Assembly (NCBI RefSeq): GCF_023973825.1
Contig: NC_090123.1
Location: forward strand, 661,001 to 725,000
Direction: 5' to 3'
DNA length: 64,000 bases
Origin: Plasmodium brasilianum
Taxonomy: Eukaryota > Apicomplexa > Aconoidasida > Haemosporida > Plasmodiidae
Part shown: positions 1-12,700 of the stretch, in pieces
How the letters are laid out: the number at the start of each line of letters is the position of its first letter
How positions within the stretch are numbered: the first letter of the stretch is position 1
The notes under the pieces: model-generated
Told to the model about the DNA's origin: nothing
Database searches by the model: none
The model's input: the letters and a program-made list of their open reading frames with translations, nothing else
Translations under genes and position numbers: made by a program

Positions 1-431
1 GCCACAATACTAGCTACGCACTAATGTAGCTTTTTATATACAACAAATGTAGACGTATACAACTATATGCATGTTTATGCATATATGTTCGCGAATCACT
101 CAAACATATAATAAATGTACACATTTGATCATTTATTCTTCGTGGATGATAGGGTAGCTAATTTTAAAAAAAACTCGTGTGTATTATAATAAAGTTAAAC
201 GTTCAAATTGGTATAATTGAAAAAAAGGGGGAACAAACGAGAAAATAGTATAAAAAAAATGCGAAAAAAACAAGAAAAAAATAGAAACAGAACGAAAAAA
301 AGAATAGTAGAAATTAGCAAAAAAACGAGGTAATCCAATTGATACGGTTCGCTACGCAAATACGCATTTTTCTAATATATTTTATTTTCAATAGGTGTAA
401 AAGGGAGTGAGATAGGGTGCGTCCCACCTGT
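1..431. other. Spacer at left edge of window
   Basis: AT-rich DNA downstream of the minus-strand gene that ends at 432. It contains A-rich tracts around 160-310 and no open frame with coding character. It is probably the 3'UTR and terminator region of the ZC3HC1-like gene, plus spacer. Confidence 0.6.
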
Positions 432-2450
432 TCACTTGAACTCGAACTTCCTCTCAAATTCGGACATAAGTAATTCGAAAAGTAGTTTGGTAATTTTTGA
501 AAAGGCATACAAATCTTCTGTTATGTAAGGGCAATATATTCTATGATTTTCAATAGCATTAAACGGACGAATGTAGTAGCACTTTTTTTCTTTATTTGTA
601 TTGCCTTCATCATTGATATACTCCATTGGAGGAGTAGTTAAAGTATAGTAGTCATATAAAGTTTTAATAAAAAATTTGTCATCGTCCATATAACTACAAA
701 TTTCTAAAAAAAGTTTGCTCATTGAATCTTTTAAAGAAAGTTTAACTTTATACAATTTATATTCTGAACAGTTAGCCTCTATTTTATTATTAGCAACCAT
801 ATCATTTTTACTAAGCGAAGTATTACTATCTTCTTCATTCTCTTTCAAATTTTTACTACGTTTTTTTGGAAGAAAAAAATGTTTTAATGTCCATTTGAGA
901 GAACTTTCTGTATCTTTGGTTAACCTTTGATTTTCCATTTCACTTATTGTGCTATCATCCCTAGGGGCAGCTTCTTTTCCGTTATCCACTCTGTCGTCAT
1001 CGTCCTTTACGGCACCCGCCTTGTTTCCACCCTCTTCTTGACCATCCTCTTTTTCTCCATCTTCTTTTTCTCCATCTTCTTTTTCTCCATCTTCTTTTTC
1101 TCCATCTTCTTTTTCTCCATCCTCTTCTTTTCCATCCTCTTCTTTGCCATCCTCCTCTTTTCCATCCTCTTCTTTTCCATCCTCTTCTTTGCCATCCTCC
1201 TCTTTTCCATCCTCTTCTTTGCCATCCTCTATAGCGCTTTCACCCCCCTTGTCAACATAACCACTTATTAAGTTGAAAATTCGCTGCATGACGTTCATCC
1301 CATGAGCATTTGCATTTTCCCGCCGCTCCTTCCGGTGGCGCTTCTTATTTTCTAAATCTTCCATAATGTCTTTTGCTTTATCTGCGTCGTAATCCTTAAA
1401 TAGATGTAGTTCGTTATCTGTACTAGACAAGAAGGAATAATTTGAAATGTCCACTTCTCTGTAACAATACCTACACAAAAGAATATGTGATGAGTACTTT
1501 TTGCTGTGATATGGATTATCTTTACAAGTCCAACCTAGTAAAGCAATTATTTTAAATATATTAACATGTTCGTAATTATAGTTTTTCATTTTGTTTACTA
1601 TTTTATAATACATATTAATATCTTCCTTTTCATCGATTAGTAATGAAGTAGAATATTCGTCGTCGGATAAAATATTAATATAATTGGTAACATCAAATAG
1701 ATCAAAATGTAAATTATTTAAGTAATTCATATCTATTATGTTCTTTTCGAGATGTTTATAATTTTTTTTAATTTTTTCTATCCCTTCATCAATGACACTT
1801 TTATTATTTAAAAAAATTTGAATAAAATGTTTTTTAAAAAATTCTACATGAGAATTAAAGATTAAAAATTTCTTTTTTGATATATCATCATCTAGATGTT
1901 TTTTAACAATAAGTATTAAATCGTTGATAGTTTTTTTAATATTTATTAGTGGTATTTTAACTAAAGAACTTTTTATCAACTTAGTGTTATTTTCATATTC
2001 TTCCAAAATTTTTTGTCTACTTAATGATTTATCATCAAGTTTAAAGACAGATAAATCCATGATTTTATTTTTCCATGGACAGTTGTCTAAGTGCAATAAA
2101 CACAAATCATTTATTCTTGTATACATTGAATAAGTATTTTTTTCATACACATATTTACATTTGCACATTTCACACTTTATAACACACTCACTTTCACATA
2201 TAAAACCATTTCTAGCTAAAATAAGTGAACACAAATGTGTAGGTTTTCTTACCCATATTTTAAATGTATTGATTCTATTTATGTAAGACACTTCATCATA
2301 TAAATACCTTTTACTATCTTTTATATACTCCTCTTCTTCTTCATTTACAAATTTTTTATTTACGTCAATAAGTTCTTCTGTTACAAGTTTTACCTCACTT
2401 GTTGCTATATCCCTCCCAACACTTTCATTTTCCTCAACGGGATTACTCAT
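432..2450 (-). CDS. ZC3HC1/NIPA-like C3HC zinc protein (probable nuclear-basket protein)
   Basis: Single-exon protein of 672 residues. Residues 56-128 form a C3HC/NIPA zinc module: a conserved RINTFKIW start, LARNGF, then C93-x2-C96 and H120-x3-C124 followed by PW. A second, diverged module starts at about residue 300 (LLGWTC), has C326-x2-C329, and appears to be completed only at H636-x3-C640-P, so roughly 300 residues are inserted inside it. The insertion holds a charged pentapeptide repeat (DGKEE/DGEKE, residues about 410-470). Known of the family: vertebrate ZC3HC1 and yeast Pml39 carry two BIR-like zinc modules and bind TPR/Mlp proteins at the nuclear pore basket; NIPA was also described as an F-box-like protein. 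Inference: the parasite protein is the nuclear-basket member. There is no signal peptide or membrane segment. The family call is firm; the cellular role is inferred from homology only. Confidence 0.82.
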   Translation of the reverse strand: MSNPVEENESVGRDIATSEVKLVTEELIDVNKKFVNEEEEEYIKDSKRYLYDEVSYINRINTFKIWVRKPTHLCSLILARNGFICESECVIKCEMCKCKYVYEKNTYSMYTRINDLCLLHLDNCPWKNKIMDLSVFKLDDKSLSRQKILEEYENNTKLIKSSLVKIPLINIKKTINDLILIVKKHLDDDISKKKFLIFNSHVEFFKKHFIQIFLNNKSVIDEGIEKIKKNYKHLEKNIIDMNYLNNLHFDLFDVTNYINILSDDEYSTSLLIDEKEDINMYYKIVNKMKNYNYEHVNIFKIIALLGWTCKDNPYHSKKYSSHILLCRYCYREVDISNYSFLSSTDNELHLFKDYDADKAKDIMEDLENKKRHRKERRENANAHGMNVMQRIFNLISGYVDKGGESAIEDGKEEDGKEEDGKEEDGKEEDGKEEDGKEEDGKEEDGEKEDGEKEDGEKEDGEKEDGEKEDGQEEGGNKAGAVKDDDDRVDNGKEAAPRDDSTISEMENQRLTKDTESSLKWTLKHFFLPKKRSKNLKENEEDSNTSLSKNDMVANNKIEANCSEYKLYKVKLSLKDSMSKLFLEICSYMDDDKFFIKTLYDYYTLTTPPMEYINDEGNTNKEKKCYYIRPFNAIENHRIYCPYITEDLYAFSKITKLLFELLMSEFERKFEFK
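1030..1235 (-). repeat. 15-nt coding repeat (Asp-Gly-Lys/Glu-Glu-Glu) in the ZC3HC1-like gene
   Basis: Tandem 15-nt units encode about 13 copies of an acidic pentapeptide (DGKEE, then DGEKE). The reading frame is preserved because the unit is a multiple of three. The array sits in the loop that splits the second zinc module, so copy number could vary without touching the fold. Confidence 0.85.
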
Positions 2451-5400
2451 CTTTTACAACACGTGCTAAATTTTTTTTTTTTTTTTTTATATTTTCATTT
2501 GTTCGTCGAAAAAGGGGCAAGAAGTAATTGAGCAAGATAGTTGAAACGGGGAAGTAAAAGTAAAATTAAATAGGAAAAAAAAAAAAAAAAATATAAAATA
2601 TAATAAAATAATGTCGCATAAATAGATATTACATTGTTGTTCAATATATAATAATAAAACGCAGTTACATATGGTACAAAGAAATGATATGATATATAGT
2701 AGAATTGAATTAAAAGAAAGGAACAGCGCGAAAACAAAATTTTCTGCTACAACTAATATTCACATATATCATCCACAATACATACTAATACACAACTAAA
2801 AAATATGTATTCATTTCTTTATTTATAGATTTCATTACTACTAAGTCATAACGAATAATTCACAATAAATAGGAAACACATAAAATTTGAAAAAATGTAC
2901 CAAAAAGTTATGAACAGTTAAGGTAAAGGAAAATCTATCCTCTTAATTGGCTTTACTGTTTTGTGAAACTGGGGTTTTACGTAAATGTGTATTATACTTA
3001 ACAAATATAGAGAGCACGTTAACGAAAGAAAAGAAAGGAGTAGTACACGCTTGTATTCATATGGAAGTGGTACATATATATGTGCGTACATGCACGTGAT
3101 GCGTGGGCATGTTTAAAAATTGGCTAATTTTTAATGTAAAAAAAACAAAAACAAAAAATAATATCAGGGGAAATACAAATGGCAGTAACACTAAAAATAC
3201 CATTAAGAATTCCTACATAAACTCTTTAGCCATATGCAAAAACTTATTGGCTAGTACCTTCATCCCACTACTTTTATGATACCTCGAATCGAATTATAAA
3301 CATTTATTCTTCAAGGCTACGTTTTGCTATTCGATTACGTTTCATTTTTAAGGAGAGTTTCTTTTATTATCTATATGCTTATTTATTTGTTTGTTTATTT
3401 GTTTATTTGTTTATATATTTGTTTATTTGTTTATATATTTGTTTATTTGTTTATTTGTTTATTTATTTGTTTATTTGTTTATATATTTGTTTATTTGTTT
3501 ATTTATATATTCTTTTTTTTTTTGCTTTTACATATTTAACTACGTCGTTATTTTTGCTGCTGGATAGTTTGTATTGCAAAAAAAAAGAAAAAAAAGCCGT
3601 TCATGTTTTTACCTCTTCAATTTTTTTAAAAAATTTAAAAAAATAAAAAGCTATAACATAAAGAGAAACAAGCATACACATTATACACTCATGTATATTT
3701 TTACCATGAGATATTATAATTTTTTTTTTAAAAATGCATTTATTTATTTTTTCCCATATTTTTGCTCCAATCAAAAATAGAAATAAAAAAAAAAAATAAA
3801 TAAGACTAAACTATTTTTCTCAAATGTTTTAATATTATGCAAATTTTCAAAAAAATAGCACTATAATAATTGAACATTACAAGTAATCATAAATGTAGAA
3901 CGATCAATATAAGGTAGATCTTGTTTACAAACTGTATATTCTTTTACTTTTATTTTCTCTATTTAGTCAAAAAAAAAAAAAAAGTTTTAAAAATGTGAAA
4001 CGCGGGTGTATTATTTTTATATTTGTATTTTTTTGATTTTTATATTTTAAAAATTTTTTGTATTTTTATTTTATTATTTTTTTGTATTTTCCTTTTTTTT
4101 TTTATTTTTTTTTTTCCGCTTTTTTGTTTTTTTTCTAAATATTATACATAAAATTCGTAGAAAACCCCCAAATGAACGTTCCAATTTGACGAACAAAAAG
4201 GATAAATAAAATAAATAAAAGCTGTAATTCATGAGAATGCCATTTATTTATTTAACTGTATTTTATGCAATCATTAAAGCAAACAACAAATTGTTCATAA
4301 TATATGCTATGTGAACAGCTTAACATACTGTAATATCGCCTCAAGGAAAAAATAAAAAGTTGGGGGGCTCTCCTTATCTGAATATAGCCTTTCAGCTTTT
4401 TTGTAATTTTCCGATATATGTATATATACATATGAATACACGCGTTCATACATGCATACGTGTGTATATATCCCAATACGTATAAATATACACGTACGCG
4501 CATATGTACATGTAAACATTTAAGCGCTAGAATCTCCTTTTATTTTTTTAAATTCGTTAAAACCTAAGCAGATTGCATTCCCACGTTCTTTTATACTCTT
4601 AAGTGTACGCGAAAGGTAAACAGAAATTTATATGTTTTGCGTATTGGTATACTGACATGTGTACATTTCAACACTTGCCTAAAAGTATACTTAACTAGTT
4701 TACACGTTCAGCTGTTGGTGCTTTTGCCATTTCGCATATAACGATTACATAGATAAATTAATATATATATATATATATGTACATATATATACGTATATAA
4801 CACATAGGTACATACACTTGTAGTAGATAGACGTCTACTGCAAACGCAAGCGGCTTCTATTATTTTTTTACTTGTTCATATTATACTGAAATTTGTATGT
4901 ATTTCGTTTTTTGAAAAAATATGTATAATACCGAAAAAGATGGTTGAGAAAATTGGGATGAAAAAAAAAGGGGTACAAAATTATTTTTTTGTTCTTTTTT
5001 TTTTTCCCCTTTTTCAAAATTAATAAACAATGTGTAATTTTGTTTTCATTAAAAAGTTAAATAACATAAATGTTCACATTCGTAATTCTTTTTAAAAAAA
5101 TTATTATACGCATGATGATCAAAGCATAAAAGGGTTATCATAAAAAAAAAATTATCCATACTTGTAAATATATATGTAAAATGTTACAAGTACATGTTTT
5201 AAGTACTATTTTTTACGATAAGATATATGCGTCATATAACTACATACATTTTTGTACGTATATGTGTATGAGTATATATATTTATATCTATATGTTTGTA
5301 CGCTTATAAAATATTACACGTACATACTATTACCGTATGTTTATACTGTACACATATGTTATATATGTATACATATATGCATGTATATAATACATATATA

Positions 5401-5976
5401 TAATACATATATATAATACCCTCATATACGCTTATATATACATATATTTATATAAACTCATATGTTAACTCTTAACCAAATGTGAACAAAAAAAAAAAAA
5501 AATAAAATAATATAAAATAAAATAAAACAATAAAAATAATATAAATAATAAAAAAAAATTGTGAATAAAAAAAAAAAAAAAAAAATTGTGCATTGTCAAC
5601 AAAGGAAGGATACATAATGATGCTAAAAGTTTTTTAACTTAGTTATATGAAAAAAAATTCTTATATATATAAATACACCTATGATTAATTATGCTCACTG
5701 AGATGTAAATATATACATAATACATATACAATTACATATATAATTACATACATATATATGTTTGTATGTACGTGTCGAACAAATGGTTTTACTATATGAC
5801 GCTTTTATTTTTAAAATGTACGTGTAATACGTTTAAGTATACATGTTCTTACTTAATTTAAATTTACTTTTTTTTGAACATTGTACAAATTCATACATAT
5901 ATAATTATCCCTTTGTTTTAACATTTTTAACGTAATTATAAGCATACATACGGACGTATTTTATATATATACGTAC

Positions 5977-6007
<31 letters not shown>

Positions 6008-6789
6008 CATACATGTATTTATACATGCCTACATATATGTATATATATATATATATATATACGTACTTATGTATATATATACATACGTACACATGTATGA
6101 GCTGTTTTTTTCCTTTTTTTAAATTTAAGGAAATAGAATTTATTCTACGATTTATATATATTTGCATATGTACAAGTGCGAACATATTTACAAACACGTA
6201 CATGTACATATTTTCATATATATATATATATATATGTATGTATGTGTATATGTATGCATATATGTGTATGCGTATTATACATATGTATATATTTATATAA
6301 AATTTTTTATGTATACCTATTTATGAAGTTTGCAAAAAGGACGGAAAATGTTAACTGTAACATTTCCTTCTCTTTTTTTTTTTTTTTTTTAAATAAATTA
6401 TTTAGGTTATTAGAAATTAGCGTCGAGTACAAAGTTTTACAATAATGTAATATGTTAATCCAAATGATGAATTTTTTTTTCTTTTTCCCTTTTTCCCATT
6501 TATGTTTTTTTTATTTTTTATCTTATTTCCAATTTTTAAATTTTAAGCAAAAATCGAAAGAGTATAAATAAAGGAAAACTGATATGTTTTTTCCCTTATT
6601 AAAAAGATTTTTAAAATTTTGTAACACATATATATATATATATATATGTGCGTACATATGTACACTTGTACATGTATATATATATGTATGCATATATGTA
6701 TATGTGTATGTATATATGTAAATATTTATATGTACATATGTATGCATATGTATATATAAATATATATATACTTCTCCCATTTTTGAATA
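2451..6789. other. Divergent spacer between ZC3HC1-like gene and CCR4
   Basis: 4.3 kb of AT-rich DNA between two divergently transcribed genes, so it should hold both promoters. It contains a T-rich 4-nt/14-nt repeat around 3380-3510 (gtttatttgttt units), long poly-A/T runs (4020-4140, 5485-5585) and many TA/ATGT microsatellites (5270-5450, 5960-6300, 6630-6770). The open frames here are tyrosine/isoleucine strings made by TA repeats and are not genes. Confidence 0.6.
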
Positions 6790-9700
6790 ATGGAAAATTC
6801 TACAAAAGGACGTTTTTCCGTTTATAAAAAAAATAAAAGTAATGAGAATAAGTTGAGCTATAAATTTGACGACTTACGATTCAGTAAAAGTGAAGATAAA
6901 AAAATCAATAAAAAAAATGTAAGCGAACAAAACAAATGTATAGAGAGTACAGCCTACAATAAAAGTACGGCTAAAACAAAAGATGAGGGTAGCTGTAGTT
7001 ACTTTTCAAATTCTGTAAATAATATAGAAAAGAGTTACATGACAGATAAAAAATATAACAACAGTAGTAGCAGCATTAGCAGCAATATTAGCACCAATGC
7101 TAGTAGCAGTATTAGCGGTAATATTGGAAGTAATAACAGCAGTATTAGCGGTAATATTGGAAGCAATAACAGCAGCATTAGCGGTAATAGCAGCAATAAC
7201 AGCAGCATTAGCGGTAATAGCAGCAATAACATCATCAATAACAACATCCGTAGCGGTAACAGCCGCAGCAATAGCAACAGCGTTGAAGGATTCGTAACAG
7301 TTACACCTTCTGATAATTATATAGAGAATCATAAGAATAGGATGTTAGAAAAAATTGTAGAATTAAAGAAGGGTAATCTTTTTGGGAATAAGGGTAATAA
7401 AAATGAAGAGAAGAATAACAGTAATGATGATATGAAAGATGTAAATAAAAACTATCAAGCATACAAAAGTAAATTTAACAAAAATAAAAAGAACATTGTA
7501 AAGGAACAAAGTGGTAGCAACATATTAAAAGATTTAAAAATTAGAAAAAGTAATATTTTAGAGCTAAATAAACTGTTAAAGGAAAATTTGAAAATTGAAG
7601 AAAATTTTAAAAAAAAAATTAAGAAGGGAGGAGATACGAGAGAAGAGGAATACGAAGGTGAAGGGGAAGAAAAAGAGAATGCGAAAGAGAAAGAGAACGA
7701 AAAGGTAGAAAATTTTAAATACCAAAAAAATGCAACAAGTACAAAAAGTGGAGTAGAGAAAGCTGAAGAAAAGGAAGGAGGAAACGAACATCCGCAAAAA
7801 GAGCTACACGGAAATGAAGATGCAGTGAAGAAAAATAAAAGGACCAACCATGGTAAAGGTAGCAATGTTAGTAGTTACAACAACAGTGATCGTAACAACA
7901 ATAATGGTGATAACCACAACGACCATAACGACAACGATCATAACGACAACGATCATAACAACAATGATAATAACGATCATAACAACGATCATAACAACAA
8001 TGATAATAACGATCATAACAACGATCATAACAACAATGATAATAACGATCATAACAACAATGATAATAACGATCATAACAACGATCATAACAACAATGAT
8101 AATAACGATCATAACAACAATGATAATAACGATCATAACAACAATGATAATAACGATCATAACAACAACGATCATAACGATCATAACAACAACGATCATA
8201 ACGATCATAACAACAACGATCATAACGACAATGAACATAACGACAGTGACGATGACAATAGCGGTAACAACAGTAGGGGCAGAGGTCGGGAGGAGAGAGG
8301 TATGAAGGAGAAAAAGGATAAGGCAAAAAAGAACAACAAAGATAAGAATAAAGATAGAGATAAATCGAAAAGTAAGGATAAAGGTAAGGAAAAACACCCC
8401 CCCAGAAATAAAGCAAAAGAGGATGAAGTAGGTTATGATGTAGAGACTGGAAAAAATATGGAAGAAGTAGCACATAATAGTACAGAAGAGATTAAAAGCA
8501 TACCAAAAACGAAGAAAACGAAAAATAAAAAAGGGGAATCAGCACAAGGGAAAAAAAGTGAACCAATACAAATTAAGAAAAGTGAGCAACAGAACCAAGG
8601 AAAAAAAAATGATCAAACCCAGTATAAAAGAAACAACAAAAAAGAAGAAATTTTTGGTATGAATACAAACAGCAGATTAGAAGAAGATATAACTTTAAGA
8701 ACGAATAAGAATAGTGTTATGGATATAGACAATAATATTGACAACAAAAATATGGAAACTTCACCCCTCCTCTTAGAGAATTGTGATTATTACTATAACA
8801 GTAACAGAAGTGAGCATTTCAGAAGCGTTAATAACGGCAGTAATAGCATTAACAATATTAGCGGCATTAATAATATTAGCGGCATTAACAATACTAGCGG
8901 CATTAATAATATTAGCGGCATTAACAATACTAGCGGCATTAACAATACTAGCGGCATTAACAATACTAGCGGTAATAACAATACTAGCGGTAATAACAAT
9001 ACTAGCGGTAATAATAGCAGTGTGAAAAGAACGGAAATGTATATAAAGGGCATGGATTGTTACTACGGTGATAATAATAGCTGTTACTTGATGGATCCAG
9101 ATGAAAGAAAGAATTATAATTTTAAAAAAGAATTGAAAAGTGATACAATGAAGGTGAATTCTATCAATGGAAATAACAACGGCAGTAGTGATCCCAGTAG
9201 CGGATACAGCAACAGCTACTGCGGCAGTGGCACTAACCTTATGAACGAGCTTCTCTTAAATAAGAGTTTTCCCAAAGTATACGAATCGAACGAGTACAAT
9301 TTTAATGAGTTAAAATATATGTATGATAAATGTAACACCCATTTTGATGCCAACTCATTGGCGGAAAAATGGGATGATGACACAGATAGTAAGTTTATAA
9401 GCAATAAAAATATGAATAAGTACAATGATCAGAACGGTAAGGATAGGGAAGCTGCCGTAAAAAGTAATAATAATAGTAATAATAGTAATAATAGAAATAC
9501 TAATAATAGAAATACTAATAATAGAAATAGTATTAACAGAAGTAGTAATAACAGAAGTAGTAATAACAGAAATAGTAATAATATTAGTAACTGCTGTAAT
9601 AGCAGCTGTAATAGTGGAAGTAACAACAATAACAACAATAGCAATAACATAATTCATGGTAAACACAACAACAGCGTGCATGCCATTTTAAATAGCAAAG

Positions 9701-12700
9701 AGAATGCTACAATTAATGCCAAAAGAAGTGAAGATATGTATTCGAGCAATAGTGTGTATGCGAATAATAATAATAATAATAATAATATGAACATTAATAA
9801 CAATAATAGTAATAACAGTAGTAACAATAATAGTAATAACAATAGTAACAATAATAGTAATAACAATAGTAACAATAACAGTAATAACAATAGTAACAAT
9901 AATAGTAATAACAATAGTAACATTACCAGTAACACTAACAGTAACGTGGGTAAGAAGTATCAAGGTATGAAAAATTTTCAAAGTTATAGCAATAAAATTA
10001 ATTTTAATAATACGGAGGGGGTAGACGCGAATATAAGTGGGAAAATGATTCATTTTAGTAACTCCAGTGACATAACTAAAAATGCTATGAACAGCAATAA
10101 TATAGGGAAAAATATAGGGAGTAATTTCAGAGGCAATAGGGGAAATTTCGTAAAGAACGATATTGTCGTAAGCGATCGAAGTTGCACCAACACGATGAGT
10201 AAGAACGTTGTGAGCAACATCAATATAATAAGCAATAACATGAATCACATTGTGAGCTGTGAACAGAAGAACAGTATTCCAAATAACAAGGGCTATGGGA
10301 ATATAGAGAATATTATAAATATTAGCAATATGTCGAAGAACGGCAATAAACTGTTTAATGGAAGTGAAAACAGCCTTAACGATAATATGAGCTATGTTAG
10401 CAATATTAACAACTCGAGCAATAGTAATAGCAGTGGTAATACTACCACTGCTACTACATTTTTGAATAATAAATTAAGCACAAATATTAGTAATATTAGC
10501 AATATTGGAAATATTAGCAATATGGGGAATATTAGTAATATTATAAATAATAATACGAACACACACACCATTAATGATATATTAAATAGTCAGAACTATA
10601 TGAACAATCTTTTATTATATGACTCTGGAAATGTTGTATATAATGGGAAAGGACTCAGTATGAATAGTTTTCCTGGACAAAATTTGGCCCATTTTACTAC
10701 CCAAAATATGGATCATTATGAGAGCCAAAACATGGACAATTTTTCTAGTCAAAATATGAACATTTTTTTTAACTCTAATTCAGATCAGTATGCCAACCCT
10801 GATGTGGACAATTTGGCAAATCCTAATATGGACAATTTGGCAAATCCTAATATGGACAATTTCGCTAGTCAGAATGTCGAAACATATGGTGAGCCCAATA
10901 TGGAAAATTTCTCGAATGGTTACTTAAGCCCAGTTCCTGTGAATGTCCTAAATAAGGATATAAAAAATCATTTAGTTAAAAATAGGAATACATCCACTCG
11001 AAATAGTTTGAAGAATCTTTCAAATGATATGAACAGTACTTCTAATATAATAAACAGCATTTTGAAGAAAAAGAATAATATGCTGCTCAGAAATATAAAT
11101 AATACATTGAATAGTACTAAAGGAAACTCTCTGGAAAATTATGTAAACGATAAGTATAAATTGTCTAGCAGCTTAATGAAAAGCACAAAGAAGGAAATTA
11201 TAACCTTAACGAGTGTTGGTGGTATCAACAATGGAAGCGATCATAATAATGGAAGTTGTATCAACAGTGGAAGCGGTAATAATAATGGAAGTTGTATCAA
11301 CAGTGGAAGCGGTAATAATAATGGAAGTTGTATCAACAGTGGAAGCGGTAATAATAATGGAAGTTGTATCAACAGTGGAAGCGGTAATAATAATGAAAGT
11401 TGTATCAACAGTGGAAGCGGTAATAATAATGGAAGTTGTATCAACAGTGGAAGCGGTAATAATAATGGAAGTTGTATCAACAGTGGAAGCGGTAATAATA
11501 ATGGAAGTTGTATCAACAGTGGAAGCGGTAATAATAATGAAAGTGGTATCAACAGTGGAAGCGGTAATAATTATGGAAGTGGTAACAACAACCTTGCTGC
11601 TGAAAAAGGGGGCAGGGATAAAGGTAGCTCCGAAAATAAAGGAAATATACAAGAAGAAAATACACGCGGAGAAGGTATGTCCAACGGGGATGATAAGGGT
11701 AAAAATAATAGCGCATTTTGTCTACCGAAAGGAAAGAACGACACTAAAAATGAAAAGAAAGGATCTACTCAGGAAGAAGTGGTAAAGATAGTGAAAAAAG
11801 TAGTTGGAAATACTGTAATGGGAAATACGGTGGTGGGAAATACGGTGATGGGAAATACGGTGATGGGAAATACGGGGGTCGAAAAAGCAGAACAAATAGA
11901 CGCTGCAAATAAAAGCGATAAGAAAGAAGTAGAGATAGAAACAAACAGTGAGAAGAAAAAGAGTAATAACTTTTTAGAATCGAATAAGAAAAAAAGATAC
12001 TTAGCAGAAATTATAAGATGTGAACTAATATGGGGTCCAACAAAAAATAAAGAGCCAATTACTCCTGTAGAGAGTTGTGAATTACATCCAGTTGTTATTA
12101 TAAAAGATCAGTTTGGTCATTTATATGATGATGATGAAGATAATGAAAATAATCCAATTGGAAAAACAGTAAATATATTCTATCGATGGACAAGAGGACC
12201 TCCACGAACAGTATGTTTTTTTCATCCACAAAAAATTGCATGCTTACAATGTACTGTTACCTTTCGATGTTTTTGTTCATATGAATGCTTTATGAAAGGA
12301 TTTGATCATTTACATAAATATTATAGAAGTAATGGTTCATTTAGTATACCATCCCATCCAAACTTACATACGTATGGCGTACCTTGTTCTCCTTTTGATT
12401 GGGAAAATTATGAAAAAAATATAGAGTTTGATGAAAAGCATTATAATGCATTAATACAATCCGGGTTATTAAACGCCCCTGATAAGGAAAAATGGGAAAT
12501 TATCAATAACGAAAGGAATTATGTGCCTTGTACTAAGGATGTAGGGCATCAAATAATGCTAGAGACTATGCTACTAGACAAAAATAGTGTATCATCTGAA
12601 AGTGGAAATGATTCTGATAATGAGGATGACAACGAGGATGACAACGAAGATGACAATGAAGATGATCATCTTGAACATAAGAACAACAACGATCGTAAGG

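Noticed and set aside
3324..3780. Hydrophobic open frames (FICLFVYLF repeats) as a membrane protein
   Set aside because: Made by the gtttattt repeat; all three frames give the same kind of string.
5960..6300. Tyr/Ile/Met-rich open frames in TA/ATGT microsatellites, here and in many other spacers
   Set aside because: Products of TA-repeat composition with no start context, splice partners or domain.
7804..8475. Long minus-strand open frames opposite the CCR4 Asn/Asp/His repeat (Ile/Val strings or Tyr/Cys strings)
   Set aside because: They exist only because the repeat unit is a multiple of three; their translation is a monotonous by-product and the plus strand carries the real protein.
11206..11785. 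Open frames on both strands over the 36-nt CCR4 repeat
   Set aside because: Shadow frames of a tandem coding repeat; the conserved zinc and nuclease domains continue only in the CCR4 frame.
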